From Paenibacillus sp. J45TS6 (GTDB lineage: Bacteria; Bacillota; Bacilli; Paenibacillales; Paenibacillaceae), in the NCBI RefSeq assembly GCF_018403285.1, contig NZ_BOSJ01000006.1:62001-126000 (forward strand): DNA of 64,000 nt, read 5' to 3'. Of this stretch, positions 55,437 to 64,000 are shown piece by piece. A program made the translations under genes and the position numbers. Each line of letters opens with the position of its first letter. Position 1 is the first letter of the stretch. The notes beneath the pieces were generated by a model. It saw only the letters and a list, made by a program, of their open reading frames with translations. It made no database searches and was not told where the DNA came from.

Positions 55437-55745
55437 ATGAAACAACGTAAAGTGCCGCTGCGAAAGTGTGTAGCGTGTCAGGAAATGATGCCAAAGAAAC
55501 AGCTAATCCGGGTTGTAAGAACTCCCGAAGAAGAAGTGCAGATCGACTTGTCAGGTAAAAAATCAGGCCGCGGAGCTTATCTATGCGGCAAAGAAGCTTG
55601 TTTTCGGTTAGCTCAGAAGAACCGTTCCTTGGATCGGGCACTTAAAGCTCAGGTAGTCCCTGGGATATATGAGCAACTAGCACAAGATTTTCTTAGTGCT
55701 GAGGATGAATTTCTAGAAGCACAGAAAAGAGTGGACAATGAATAA
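55437..55745 (+). CDS. rnpM: YlxR-family RNA-binding protein (RnpM)
   Basis: 102 residues. The start KVPLRKCVACQEMMPKKQLI, RVVRTPEEEVQIDLSGKKSG and RGAYLCGKEACF are the YlxR signature, with cysteines in CVACQ and LCGKEACF. It is a small basic protein; the B. subtilis homologue was reported to bind and modulate RNase P RNA. It lies between nusA and ylxQ and overlaps ylxQ by 8 bases. Confidence 0.93.
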   Translation: MKQRKVPLRKCVACQEMMPKKQLIRVVRTPEEEVQIDLSGKKSGRGAYLCGKEACFRLAQKNRSLDRALKAQVVPGIYEQLAQDFLSAEDEFLEAQKRVDNE

Positions 55746-56061
55746 GGCACTATCTTATATCGGGCTTGCAATGCGAGCAGGCAAGCTTGTTTCTGGTGAT
55801 GAGATCGTACTCAAAGCCATTCGGTCATCTGAAGCGAAATTGGTTATCGTTGCGGGTAATGCTTCGGAAAATACACGTAAAAAATTTCGCGATAAGTGCA
55901 AATCGTACAACGTTCCTCTCGTGATTGGTTTTGATCGAGACTCCCTAGGCAGTGCCATGGGTAAACCTGAACGCATTGTGCTGGCGGTGACGGATCCCGG
56001 ATTTGTAAGTATGATCTCGAAACAAGCCTTGACAATGTCGGAGGTGGAGTATATTGAGTAA
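55738..56061 (+). CDS. L7Ae/L30e-family ribosomal-like protein YlxQ
   Basis: 107 residues. The L7Ae fold is suggested by [40 protein letters not shown] and [20 protein letters not shown]. These proteins bind kink-turn RNA; in Firmicutes this one is associated with translation genes but its target is not firmly known. It overlaps ylxR by 8 bases and infB by 8 bases, showing tight coupling. Confidence 0.93.
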   Translation: MNKALSYIGLAMRAGKLVSGDEIVLKAIRSSEAKLVIVAGNASENTRKKFRDKCKSYNVPLVIGFDRDSLGSAMGKPERIVLAVTDPGFVSMISKQALTMSEVEYIE

Positions 56062-58723
56062 ACAGGAAAGCAAAGACAAACTGCGAGTTTATGAATATGC
56101 AAAATCAATCAACATGAGTAGCAAGGAAATCATTACCATTCTTAAAAAATTAGAAATTCCCGTGAATAATCATATGAGCGTAATGGAGAACGGATCTGTC
56201 GCAAAAGTGGAGCAATTTTTCAATAGCATAAAATCAGATGCTGCTTCCAAACGCGAACAGAATTCGGCTCAGGCGGTTTCAACGTCAGCGGTTAAAGATG
56301 ATAAGCTTAATCGCTCGAACCCGTCTCTTCAAGGAGGTGCCAATTCGAATTTGAAGAACGAAATCAAAACAAATCAAGAGTCAGGCAATGTACAGAATGC
56401 TTCAAGTGACTCTCAACCAAAAAAACAACAGGAAAAGCAGGTAGGTATGAATAATAGACCAAATCAAAACACTAACAACGGAACACAAAGACAAGGCGGG
56501 CAAGATTCTCGCAGAACTAATGGCAGCGTAGGTCAATCAAGCAGCGGACAAAGTAATCGTCCAAGCAATGCAGGAAGCAATAGACCAGCTGGCCAAGGCA
56601 GCAACGGTAGCAGACCAACTGGACAAGGTAACAGTTCAAGCAGTAATAGACCTTCTAGCCAAGGTAATAATACGAACAGACCTTCTGGCCAAAGCACGAA
56701 TAGACCGCAACAAGGTAGCACTGCAGGTCGCCCAGCACAATCATCAGGTCAAGGCCGCACGAATAATACTGGCGGTAACACGCAAGGTTCTAACAACAAC
56801 CGCGGTGGAAACAGTAATCAAAACCGTGGCAACAGCAGCAACCGTCCAGGCGCTGGCCGCCGTTTTGAAGACGGTAACGGCAGAGGTAACTATCGTGGGA
56901 ACAACCGCGGCGGTAAGAACAACCGTGGACGCAACCAAAACCAACCTCCTCGTGAGAAAATCGACAATACACCGAAGAAAATTATCGTTCGCGGTAATAT
57001 GACGGTGGGTGACGCAGCAAAACTGCTTCATAAGGATGCTTCTGAAGTTATCAAAAAACTCATCTCGATGGGTGTTATGGCAACCATCAACCAGGAACTT
57101 GATCTTGATACCATCTTGCTTCTCGCAGGCGAGTTTGGTGTTGAAGTTGAAGTGAAGATTCCGGTAGAAGATGATCGTTTTGAGACAATGGAAGAAAATG
57201 ATGATCCAGCAGATCTTCAAGCTCGTCCTCCCGTTGTAACCATTATGGGTCACGTTGACCATGGTAAAACGACGCTTCTTGATACGATTCGTTCTACTAG
57301 CGTAACAAGCGGTGAAGCTGGCGGTATTACACAGCATATCGGTGCGTACCAAGTAGAAATCAACAACAAAAAAATCACATTCCTTGATACTCCAGGTCAC
57401 GAAGCATTTACAGCAATGCGTGCTCGTGGTGCGGAAGTAACGGATATGACGATTATTGTCGTTGCAGCTGATGATGGTGTTATGCCTCAAACCGTTGAAG
57501 CAATTAACCATGCTAAAGCAGCGAATCTTCCAATTATCGTAGCAGTTAACAAAATCGATAAACCGGGCGTTGATCCGGATCGTGTGAAACAAGAACTTAC
57601 GAACTATGAACTTGTTCCAGAAGAATGGGGCGGAGATACCATTTTCGTTAACGTTTCTGCGAAACAAAAAATGGGTATCGAAGAACTTCTTGAAATGATT
57701 CTGCTTGTAGCAGAAGTGAATGAATATAAAGCAAATCCTGCCAAACGTGCACGTGGTACAGTAATTGAAGCTGAACTCGATAAAGGCCGTGGACCTGTAA
57801 TGCGTTTGCTGGTTCAAAATGGTACTTTGAAAGTCGGAGACGCTTTTGTTGCAGGTAACTGTTTCGGTCGTGTCCGTGCAATGGTTAATGACAAAGGCCG
57901 CAAGATTAAAGAAGCCGGTCCTTCTACACCAGTTGAAATCACTGGTTTGCAAGAAGTACCTCTTGCAGGCGATCCGTTCATGGTGTTTGAAGATGAGCGT
58001 AAAGCTCGTTCCATCGCAGACAAACGTGCGATAACACAACGTGAATCAGATCTAGGTACACAAACTCGAGTTACCCTTGATGATCTGTTCCAGCACATTA
58101 AGGATGGCGAGATGAAGGCTCTGAACGTAATTATCAAAGGTGACGTTCAAGGTACCGTTGAGGCGCTTAAAGGCTCCCTCGCTAAGATTGAAGTAGAAGG
58201 CGTGCGCGTGAAAATTATTCATAGCGGTGCAGGTGCGATTACCGAATCGGATATCATTCTCGCAGCAGCTTCTAATGCGATCGTCATTGGATTTAACGTT
58301 CGTCCTGAAGTTCAGGCGAAATCAACAGCAGATGCTGAAAAAGTCGATGTTCGACTCTACAATGTTATTTACAACGTAATTGAAGAGATTGAACAAGCGA
58401 TGAAAGGTATGCTTGATCCTGAATTTAAAGAGAAAATTATTGGGCATGCTGAGATTAGAAATACGTTCAAAATCAGCAAAGTGGGAACCATCGCAGGTTG
58501 TATGGTAACTTCCGGTAAGATTACTCGTGCATCACAAACTCGTATCATCCGTGATGGCATTGTTATCTTCGAAGGTAAACTTGATACCTTGAAACGCTTT
58601 AAGGATGAAGTGAAAGAAGTTGCTCAAGGTTATGAGTGTGGTATCACTATTGAGAACTTCAATGACATTAGAGAAGGCGACGTAATCGAAGCGTTCGTTA
58701 TGGAAACAGTGGAACGTAAATAG
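56054..58723 (+). CDS. infB: Translation initiation factor IF-2 with long low-complexity region
   Basis: 889 residues from TTG 56054. A first IF2N module ([20 protein letters not shown]) is followed by residues about 75-300 rich in Asn, Gly, Ser, Arg and Gln with degenerate NRPSGQG-type repeats. A second IF2N module ([20 protein letters not shown]) precedes the GTPase: G1 GHVDHGKT at 399-406, [15 protein letters not shown]. Domains II to IV complete the factor, which delivers fMet-tRNA to the 30S. It overlaps ylxQ by 8 bases. Confidence 0.98.
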   Translation: MSKQESKDKLRVYEYAKSINMSSKEIITILKKLEIPVNNHMSVMENGSVAKVEQFFNSIKSDAASKREQNSAQAVSTSAVKDDKLNRSNPSLQGGANSNLKNEIKTNQESGNVQNASSDSQPKKQQEKQVGMNNRPNQNTNNGTQRQGGQDSRRTNGSVGQSSSGQSNRPSNAGSNRPAGQGSNGSRPTGQGNSSSSNRPSSQGNNTNRPSGQSTNRPQQGSTAGRPAQSSGQGRTNNTGGNTQGSNNNRGGNSNQNRGNSSNRPGAGRRFEDGNGRGNYRGNNRGGKNNRGRNQNQPPREKIDNTPKKIIVRGNMTVGDAAKLLHKDASEVIKKLISMGVMATINQELDLDTILLLAGEFGVEVEVKIPVEDDRFETMEENDDPADLQARPPVVTIMGHVDHGKTTLLDTIRSTSVTSGEAGGITQHIGAYQVEINNKKITFLDTPGHEAFTAMRARGAEVTDMTIIVVAADDGVMPQTVEAINHAKAANLPIIVAVNKIDKPGVDPDRVKQELTNYELVPEEWGGDTIFVNVSAKQKMGIEELLEMILLVAEVNEYKANPAKRARGTVIEAELDKGRGPVMRLLVQNGTLKVGDAFVAGNCFGRVRAMVNDKGRKIKEAGPSTPVEITGLQEVPLAGDPFMVFEDERKARSIADKRAITQRESDLGTQTRVTLDDLFQHIKDGEMKALNVIIKGDVQGTVEALKGSLAKIEVEGVRVKIIHSGAGAITESDIILAAASNAIVIGFNVRPEVQAKSTADAEKVDVRLYNVIYNVIEEIEQAMKGMLDPEFKEKIIGHAEIRNTFKISKVGTIAGCMVTSGKITRASQTRIIRDGIVIFEGKLDTLKRFKDEVKEVAQGYECGITIENFNDIREGDVIEAFVMETVERK

Positions 58724-58749
58724 CGTCAACTGCAAGAGAGGTGACATGA

Positions 58750-59103
58750 GTGGCTAAAATTAGAACTGGACGTGTAAGCGAACAGATAAAGAAAGAGATT
58801 AGCATACTGATCCAAACCGAACTTAAAGATCCTAGAATCGGTTTTGTTACAGTGACGGGTGTCGATCTGACTAACGATCTGTCCCAAGCTAAAATATACC
58901 TCAGTGTATTCGGAGACGATGAACAGAAAAATAATTCTTTGAAAGCTCTCGATAAAGCAAACGGCTTTTTGCGAAGCGAATTGGGAAAAAGAATTAAGCT
59001 TCGTCATGTGCCTGAATTGATATTTAAAATTGATGAATCCATTGAGTACGGTAGTCGTATTGAGAAACTACTTACGGAGATTGATACCAAGGATTCCAAA
59101 TGA
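58750..59103 (+). CDS. rbfA: Ribosome-binding factor A
   Basis: 117 residues from GTG 58750 with AGAGAGGTG upstream. RTGRVSEQIKKEISILIQTE, LKDPRIGFVTVTGVDLTNDL, SQAKIYLSVFG and LRHVPELIFKIDESIEYGSR are characteristic. RbfA assists 30S maturation and cold adaptation. The small ylxP gene that precedes rbfA in B. subtilis is absent. Confidence 0.97.
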   Translation: MAKIRTGRVSEQIKKEISILIQTELKDPRIGFVTVTGVDLTNDLSQAKIYLSVFGDDEQKNNSLKALDKANGFLRSELGKRIKLRHVPELIFKIDESIEYGSRIEKLLTEIDTKDSK

Positions 59104-59123
59104 GATGAATAGAGGAGACGGCA

Positions 59124-60101
59124 ATGCAGACCTATGAACAGGCGCTTCAACAAGGGAAGGAATTTCTTTTGGAGCATGATGACTTCCTGATCGTGTCGCA
59201 TGTACAGCCGGACGGAGACGCAGTCAGCTCCACCGTAATGGTGGGCTGGCTTCTCTCATGTCTGGGGAAGAAATTCACAATGATTAATGAAGGACCCATT
59301 CCGCCACGGATGCATTATATGTGGGGAACTTCTCAAATTTTAAACGGAACTGTGAGTGAACCACCGAAAACATATCAACATGTTATCTGTGTAGACTGTG
59401 CCGATTACGAACGGGTCGGGCGTGTGAAACATTGGTTCGCGGAAGAGAAACAGATTCTGAACATAGATCATCATCCAACAAATAATGGTTATGGCAAAGT
59501 GAATATTATTAAAGATGATGCGGCTGCTACGGCAGAAATTTTATACGATTTAATTGAAGTTATGGGCTTAACATGGGACAAAGATGTGGCTACAGCAGCC
59601 TATACGGGGATTCTTACAGATACCGGAGGGTTTCGTTATTCAAACACCAGTCCTAAAATAATGGAAATGGCTTCCGCTCTGTTAAAACACGGAGTTAATG
59701 GCCCTGAATTAGCTGAACTTTTACTGGAACAAATGACATTTCCTCAGCTGCAAGTACTTACTAAAGCGCTGGCTACTCTTCAATTAACGGAGGATAGAAA
59801 GATAGCTTGGGTCATAGTAACGCCTCAGGATATGGAAGACTGCGGTGCAGCAAATGATGATTTAGAAGGCATCGTTAACTACCCGCGTAATATTCAAGGG
59901 GTAGAAGTAGGTATTCTCTTCAAGGTCATCTCTGATGATGTTATAAAAGCTAGCTTCCGATCTAGTGGAAGAATCGATGTTGCGGCTCTTGCTAAAGATT
60001 TTGGAGGCGGCGGGCATATTCGCGCTGCCGGTGCTAGAGTGGAAGGTCCATGGATGGAAACAGTAAAACAAGTTGTAGAACGGGTGAAAAAAGAGCTATG
60101 A
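59124..60101 (+). CDS. nrnA: DHH-family bifunctional oligoribonuclease/pAp phosphatase NrnA
   Basis: 325 residues. The DHH motifs are VSHVQPDGDAVSSTVM, CVDCADYERVG, ILNIDHHPTNNGYGKVN and GILTDTGGFRYSNTS; the DHHA1 domain ends with FGGGGHIRAAGARVEG. NrnA degrades nanoRNAs and converts pAp to AMP. In B. subtilis nrnA (ytqI) lies elsewhere, but an nrnA-type gene between rbfA and truB is frequent in other Firmicutes. It overlaps truB by ATGA. Confidence 0.95.
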   Translation: MQTYEQALQQGKEFLLEHDDFLIVSHVQPDGDAVSSTVMVGWLLSCLGKKFTMINEGPIPPRMHYMWGTSQILNGTVSEPPKTYQHVICVDCADYERVGRVKHWFAEEKQILNIDHHPTNNGYGKVNIIKDDAAATAEILYDLIEVMGLTWDKDVATAAYTGILTDTGGFRYSNTSPKIMEMASALLKHGVNGPELAELLLEQMTFPQLQVLTKALATLQLTEDRKIAWVIVTPQDMEDCGAANDDLEGIVNYPRNIQGVEVGILFKVISDDVIKASFRSSGRIDVAALAKDFGGGGHIRAAGARVEGPWMETVKQVVERVKKEL

Positions 60102-61021
60102 GTGGTTACGAAGGAGTACTTCCTGTACTGAAACCGGCAGGCTTTACCTCCCATGATGTAGTTGCTAAACTCAGAGGTATTCTGAAAATGAAAAGAATTG
60201 GGCATACAGGAACACTGGATCCTCAGGTTACAGGAGTCCTGCCTCTTTGCTTAGGAAAAGCTACAAGAGTTGTAGAGTACTTGCAAGAGCTTCCCAAAGA
60301 ATATCATGCTACGCTTCGGCTTGGGATTGCGACAGATACGGAAGACATGACGGGTGAAGTAACAGCGCAAGTAGATGATGTTCAAGTGACGTATGAACAG
60401 GTAGAGGCAGCGCTGCAGCAGTTCAATGGGGTTATCTCTCAGGTTCCTCCTATGTATTCTGCTGTAAAAATTAACGGGAAAAGGCTTTATGAAATTGCCC
60501 GTGAAGGAAAGACAGTGGAACGCAAAAGCAGAGAAGTAACCATACATGAACTTGAACTTATACGAATGGAAGATGTGGACGGATTACCTGAAATTTCTTT
60601 TCGTGTACTGTGTTCCAAAGGGACTTATATTCGAACTTTATGTGTAGATATTGGAGAGGCGCTAGGATATCCCTCTACAATGGTGAAACTTGAAAGAACG
60701 ATGTCTGCTGGTATTCCGGCAGGGCGCTGTTTGACGATCGAAGAGATACAGCAATGTGTTGAGAATGACACGTTGTCTAAATATCTAATCCCTACAGATC
60801 AATCGATTTGGAATTTCCCTTCCCACACGATTGAGTCGGAACAAGAGCGCTCTGTACTACAAGGTAAAAAAGTGTCTGCATCTTATGTCCAGCCTGCTTT
60901 GAAAGAGGAGGGATTGTTCCGCCTTTACTCTAAAGAAGAGCAATTTTTAGGGATTTATCAGTGGGATGCGGAATCAGACACAATTACCCCTAAAAAGGTT
61001 TTTTTACCGGAACCTAGTTGA
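60098..61021 (+). CDS. truB: tRNA pseudouridine 55 synthase
   Basis: 307 residues from ATG 60098, overlapping the nrnA stop (ATGA). [20 protein letters not shown] and the catalytic Asp41 in [20 protein letters not shown] identify Tru[21 protein letters not shown] and [19 protein letters not shown] follow, and residues about 245-305 are a PUA-like end. It makes psi55 in the T-loop, next to the T54 made by TrmFO. The frame opens at 60050 inside nrnA without a ribosome binding site. Confidence 0.97.
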   Translation: MSGYEGVLPVLKPAGFTSHDVVAKLRGILKMKRIGHTGTLDPQVTGVLPLCLGKATRVVEYLQELPKEYHATLRLGIATDTEDMTGEVTAQVDDVQVTYEQVEAALQQFNGVISQVPPMYSAVKINGKRLYEIAREGKTVERKSREVTIHELELIRMEDVDGLPEISFRVLCSKGTYIRTLCVDIGEALGYPSTMVKLERTMSAGIPAGRCLTIEEIQQCVENDTLSKYLIPTDQSIWNFPSHTIESEQERSVLQGKKVSASYVQPALKEEGLFRLYSKEEQFLGIYQWDAESDTITPKKVFLPEPS

Positions 61022-61080
61022 AGTGTAATCAATAACAGATATGGCAACAGGATTATCATGGGAATTGCAGGTGAATTAGA

Positions 61081-62028
61081 TTGAAAACAATAAATTTATC
61101 ATTTCCTCTGACAGAAGAAGTGCGTAAAGAGATTGCTGTTCCCCAGGTACTTGCGATGGGGCAGTTTGATGGACTGCATTTAGGACATGTAAGTGTAATT
61201 GAATCCGCTGTAAAATTATCCAGAGAACAGGGAATACAAGCTGCTGTCTTGACTTTTCATCCTCATCCAAAAGAAGTAATGCGTAAAGGTGATTATCAGG
61301 GTTATCTGACGCCGCTTCGTGATAAAGAAGAAATCCTTGAAAAAATGGGTATAGATGTCCTATATGTTATCGAATTCAACGAGTCTTTTTCTAGTCTTCT
61401 GCCAGAACAGTTTGTAACTGAGTTTTTGATTCAATCCGAAGTAAAAGTAGCTGTGGTTGGTTTTGACTTTCGGTTTGGTCATAAAGGAGCCGGAGACGAA
61501 AACAAACTTCGTGAACTCGGAATGCCTCATATGAACGTGGTGACCATTCCTCCGCTTACGCTGGATGGTAAAAAAGTGAGCAGTACCTCGATTCGTTCTG
61601 TCTTACACGAAGGAGATGTAAAGGAAGCTCAGCGTATGCTGGGCAGACGTTATTCTCTAAGAGGGACTGTGATTGACGGTGAAAAACGAGGACGTACGAT
61701 TGGATTTCCTACAGCAAATGTAGAGCCATCAGAAAGCTATGTTGTACCACGGAAAGGTGTATATGCCGTTTGGGTATTGCATCGTAATCAGAAGTTTCCT
61801 GGTGTCATGAACATTGGCGTTAAACCTACTTTCCATAAAGATCGGATTAAACCTTCTTTTGAAGTTCATTTGCTCGATTACAGCGGGGATTTATATGGAC
61901 AGGAGCTTACTGTGGAGTTGGTGGAGTTTCTACGACCTGAACAACGGTTTCCGTCCATCGACGAACTCATTGCCCAGATTCAGAGAGACTCGGAGACGGC
62001 GAAGCAAATTTTAGAGAATCGATCTTAG
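61081..62028 (+). CDS. ribF: Bifunctional riboflavin kinase/FAD synthetase RibF
   Basis: 315 residues from TTG 61081. The FAD synthetase half has MGQFDGLHLGHVSVIESAVK, TFHPHPKEVM and SSTSIRSVLHEGDV-like text (here VSSTSIRSVLHEGDV). The riboflavin kinase half starts near 185 with LRGTVIDGEKRGRTIGFPTA, NVEPSESYVVPRKGVYAVWV. It makes FMN and FAD. The ribosome binding site (AGGTGA) is modest. The gene ends the rimP operon before the rpsO promoter. Confidence 0.96.
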   Translation: MKTINLSFPLTEEVRKEIAVPQVLAMGQFDGLHLGHVSVIESAVKLSREQGIQAAVLTFHPHPKEVMRKGDYQGYLTPLRDKEEILEKMGIDVLYVIEFNESFSSLLPEQFVTEFLIQSEVKVAVVGFDFRFGHKGAGDENKLRELGMPHMNVVTIPPLTLDGKKVSSTSIRSVLHEGDVKEAQRMLGRRYSLRGTVIDGEKRGRTIGFPTANVEPSESYVVPRKGVYAVWVLHRNQKFPGVMNIGVKPTFHKDRIKPSFEVHLLDYSGDLYGQELTVELVEFLRPEQRFPSIDELIAQIQRDSETAKQILENRS

Positions 62029-62052
62029 AATACTTAAATATTGAAGTTTAGA

Positions 62053-62082
62053 TTTACATGAAATAGGCAAGTATGATATACT
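62053..62082 (+). promoter_or_regulatory. Promoter for rpsO
   Basis: TTTACA (62053-62058), an 18-base spacer and TATACT (62077-62082), with an extended -10 TG at 62074-62075. It lies 24 bases after the ribF stop. Confidence 0.7.
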
Positions 62083-62089
62083 AAGATAC

Positions 62090-62183
62090 GTTGCTGGAAG
62101 GCAACCATAACCTTAGCTTTAGTTGAAGGCTCTCACCGGCCCCGACGAGGCTACAGGCGATTATAATGAAGGAGGTGAACAGG
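62090..62183 (+). promoter_or_regulatory. rpsO 5' leader, likely S15 autoregulatory RNA
   Basis: The leader contains a GTTGC/GCAAC hairpin (about 62090-62105) and GGC/GCC-rich segments (AGGCTCTCACCGGCCCCGA region) before the AAGGAGGTGAAC ribosome binding site. S15 is known to bind its own mRNA leader in Bacillus relatives; the assignment here is by position and general structure, and the fold was not computed. Confidence 0.5.
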
Positions 62184-62453
62184 ATGGCTTTGACTCAAGA
62201 ACGTAAACAACAATTGATCGAAGAGCACAAAACTCATGAATCCGATACTGGATCTCCAGAGGTGCAAATTGCTATCCTTACGGAAAACATCAAGAGTTTG
62301 ACGGATCACTTGCGTACGCACAAGAAAGATCACCATTCCCGTCGCGGGCTTTTGAAAATGGTAGGTCAACGTCGTAAGCTCTTGGCTTACTTGAAAAACA
62401 AAGATGTTAGACGTTATAGTGCTTTGATTGAGAAGCTTGGATTGCGCCGTTAA
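62184..62453 (+). CDS. rpsO: 30S ribosomal protein S15
   Basis: 89 residues from ATG 62184, the standard S15 length, behind [50 protein letters not shown] and [20 protein letters not shown] are the family signature. S15 binds the central domain of 16S rRNA and starts platform assembly. pnp follows after a structured region, the common rpsO-pnp arrangement. Confidence 0.98.
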   Translation: MALTQERKQQLIEEHKTHESDTGSPEVQIAILTENIKSLTDHLRTHKKDHHSRRGLLKMVGQRRKLLAYLKNKDVRRYSALIEKLGLRR

Positions 62454-62470
62454 TCTTCGTATATCCTAAC

Positions 62471-62558
62471 AACGACAGCCTGGTTGTCCCCGTCTCTCTA
62501 TTATAGAGGGACGGGCTCGCAGCCGGGTTGTTTTGTAGATTTAGGCTTCTTTTTTTTT
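62471..62558 (+). terminator. Structured rpsO-pnp intergenic region with terminator-like hairpin
   Basis: CCCGTCTCTCTA (62489-62500) and TAGAGGGACGGG (62504-62515) form a 12-bp stem with a 3-base loop and one G-U. Outside it AACAAC (near 62470) can pair with GTTGTT (near 62530), or ACAAC with GTTGT at 62484. A run of nine T lies at 62550-62558. It could terminate rpsO transcripts partly or serve as an RNase-processed pnp leader. Confidence 0.6.
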
Positions 62559-62586
62559 GTGGACTGGAATAGTCCCATCTAAAATT

Positions 62587-62615
62587 TTGCGAATATGTCA
62601 ATACTAGGTCATACT
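62587..62615 (+). promoter_or_regulatory. Possible pnp promoter
   Basis: TTGCGA (62587-62592), a 17-base spacer and CATACT (62610-62615). The sequence ATACTAG occurs twice in direct orientation (62601 and 62611). The match to consensus is only moderate. Confidence 0.35.
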
Positions 62616-62660
62616 AGTAAATAAAAAACAATAAATGATGTAAAAAGAAGGAGGGGTTTC

Positions 62661-64000
62661 ATGGAACAACGTGTTGAGATGCAACTTGGCGGCAGAACAC
62701 TAATTCTAGAAACAGGACGTCTTGCTAAACAAGCAAACGCTGCTGTAACTGTACGCTATGGAGATACCGTTATTTTATGTACCGTAACAGCGTCAACTGA
62801 ACCTAAAGATTTGGATTTTTTCCCGCTTACGGTTAACTATGAGGAAAGACTATATGCAGTAGGTAAAATTCCGGGTGGATTCATTAAAAGAGAAGGTAGA
62901 CCGAGCGAGAAAGCAATTCTTGCCAGCCGCCTGACAGATCGACCGATTCGTCCTTTATTCCCAGAAGGTTTCCGTAATGATGTTCAGATCCAAAATATCG
63001 TAATGAGCGTAGATCAAGACTGCGAACCAGAAATTGCAGCAATGATCGGTACTTCTGCGGCACTAAGTATTTCAGATGTTCCTTTTAATGGACCTATCGG
63101 CGGAGTAGCCGTTGGCCGTGTGAATGGTGAATTTGTAATTAACCCGGATATTGCCGCTCAAGAAGCGAGTGATATCTATGTTGTGGTTGCAGGAACGAAA
63201 GATGCGATCATGATGGTAGAAGCAGAAGCGAATGAAGTACCAGAAGAAGTAATGCTCGAAGCGATTATGTTTGGTCATGAAGAGATTAGAAACATCGTTG
63301 CTGTAATCGAACAATTGGTACAAGTTGCTGGTAAAGAGAAAATGGCTGTCAAATTGCATGCAGTTAATGCGGACGTTAACGCTGAAGTTCGCGAGTATGC
63401 AGCAGCTCGTCTCGTTGAAGCAGTTCGTATTGAAGAAAAGCATGCAAGACAAGATGCGATTGATGTAATTAACGATGAAACGGTTGCTTTCTTTGGTGAT
63501 AAATACATAGAAACTCCTGAATTGTTAAAAGACGTGAAGGAAGTTCTTCATGACATCGTTAAAGAAGAAGTTCGCAGATTGATCACGCATGATAAAGTGC
63601 GTCCAGATGGACGAGCATTGTCTGAAATTCGTCCGATCGATTGTGATACAAATCTCTTGCCGCGTACGCATGGATCTGGCTTGTTTACTCGTGGACAAAC
63701 TCAGGCGCTCAGCGTATGTACACTAGGAGCACTAGGTGATGTTCAGATTCTAGATGGTATTGATCTGGAAGAAACCAAACGCTTCATGCACCATTACAAC
63801 TTCCCGCCGTTCAGTGTCGGTGAAGCAAGACCGCTTCGTCCTCCAGGTCGTCGTGAAATCGGTCATGGTGCACTCGGCGAAAAAGCATTGTCTAAAGTAA
63901 TTCCGTCTGAGACTGAATTCCCTTATACAATCCGTCTTGTTTCTGAAGTTATTGAATCAAACGGTTCCACATCTCAGGCTAGTATCTGTGCTTCTACACT
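62661..64000 (+). CDS. pnp: Polyribonucleotide nucleotidyltransferase (PNPase), N-terminal part
   Basis: The first 446 codons are inside the window; the gene runs off the end. ATG 62661 is preceded by AAGGAGGGG. The first RNase PH-like domain starts at once ([40 protein letters not shown]), followed by the all-helical linker and the start of the second, catalytic RNase PH domain ([40 protein letters not shown]). KH and S1 domains must lie beyond. PNPase is a phosphorolytic 3'-5' exonuclease of the RNA degradosome. Confidence 0.97.
   Translation, partial: MEQRVEMQLGGRTLILETGRLAKQANAAVTVRYGDTVILCTVTASTEPKDLDFFPLTVNYEERLYAVGKIPGGFIKREGRPSEKAILASRLTDRPIRPLFPEGFRNDVQIQNIVMSVDQDCEPEIAAMIGTSAALSISDVPFNGPIGGVAVGRVNGEFVINPDIAAQEASDIYVVVAGTKDAIMMVEAEANEVPEEVMLEAIMFGHEEIRNIVAVIEQLVQVAGKEKMAVKLHAVNADVNAEVREYAAARLVEAVRIEEKHARQDAIDVINDETVAFFGDKYIETPELLKDVKEVLHDIVKEEVRRLITHDKVRPDGRALSEIRPIDCDTNLLPRTHGSGLFTRGQTQALSVCTLGALGDVQILDGIDLEETKRFMHHYNFPPFSVGEARPLRPPGRREIGHGALGEKALSKVIPSETEFPYTIRLVSEVIESNGSTSQASICAST

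Noticed and set aside
56744-58039. A 431-codon open frame on the minus strand opposite infB
   Set aside because: Its composition is odd (many Cys, Phe, His, Asn), it has no ribosome binding site, and it lies within the clearly coding infB GTPase region. It is a shadow of codon usage.

Overview
The window is 64 kb of a low-GC Gram-positive chromosome, most likely Paenibacillus or a close relative. The evidence is Bacillus subtilis-like gene order (sucCD-dprA-topA-trmFO-hslVU-fla/che-rpsB-tsf-pyrH-frr-uppS-cdsA-dxr-rseP-proS-polC-rimP-nusA-infB-rbfA-truB-ribF-rpsO-pnp), strong AGGAGG ribosome binding sites, frequent TTG starts, FliY/CheC/CheD chemotaxis and a PolC replicase. The genus is inferred from protein character and synteny, not from a search. 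Every gene I accept is on the plus strand. I saw no tRNA, rRNA, insertion sequence, prophage or CRISPR array.

Region 1 (1-8225) is housekeeping: the end of sucC, sucD, two tandem terminators, dprA, topA, trmFO, a terminator, then the HslVU protease. Unlike B. subtilis there is no codV/xerC before hslV and no codY after hslU; a roughly 500-nt AT-rich gap with a candidate promoter and three terminator-like hairpins follows hslU.

Region 2 (8679-40062) is one long fla/che operon of tightly packed, often overlapping genes: rod and MS-ring (flgB, flgC, fliE, fliF), switch and export ATPase (fliG, fliH, fliI, fliJ), an MgtE_N-domain protein, hook assembly (fliK, flgD, a flagellar-operon protein, flgE, flbD), fliL, fliM, fliY, cheY, the export gate (fliO, fliP, fliQ, fliR, flhB, flhA), flhF, flhG, chemotaxis genes (cheB, cheA, cheW, cheC, cheD), a small membrane protein, sigD, a FapA-like protein, an unknown protein, a SwrB-like protein and a short YceG/MltG-like protein. 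A (TTAC) tetranucleotide tract of almost 12 copies separates cheA from cheW.

Region 3 (40108-53493) holds translation and envelope genes: rpsB and tsf with leader, promoter and attenuator-like terminators, pyrH, frr, uppS, cdsA, dxr, rseP, proS (the eukaryote/archaea-like class at the usual proS locus) and polC. Region 4 (53562-64000) is the rimP-nusA-ylxR-ylxQ-infB-rbfA-nrnA-truB-ribF operon, with a near-consensus promoter overlapped by a palindrome, then rpsO with its leader and pnp, which runs off the window end.

No wholly new multi-gene system is evident. The most interesting signals are regulatory or small: the tetranucleotide repeat before cheW, a probable ATT start for flgB, the structured gap upstream of flgB, the palindrome over the rimP promoter, a perfect 12-bp hairpin next to the trmFO ribosome binding site, the proS class, and several little-characterised proteins at the end of the che cluster.
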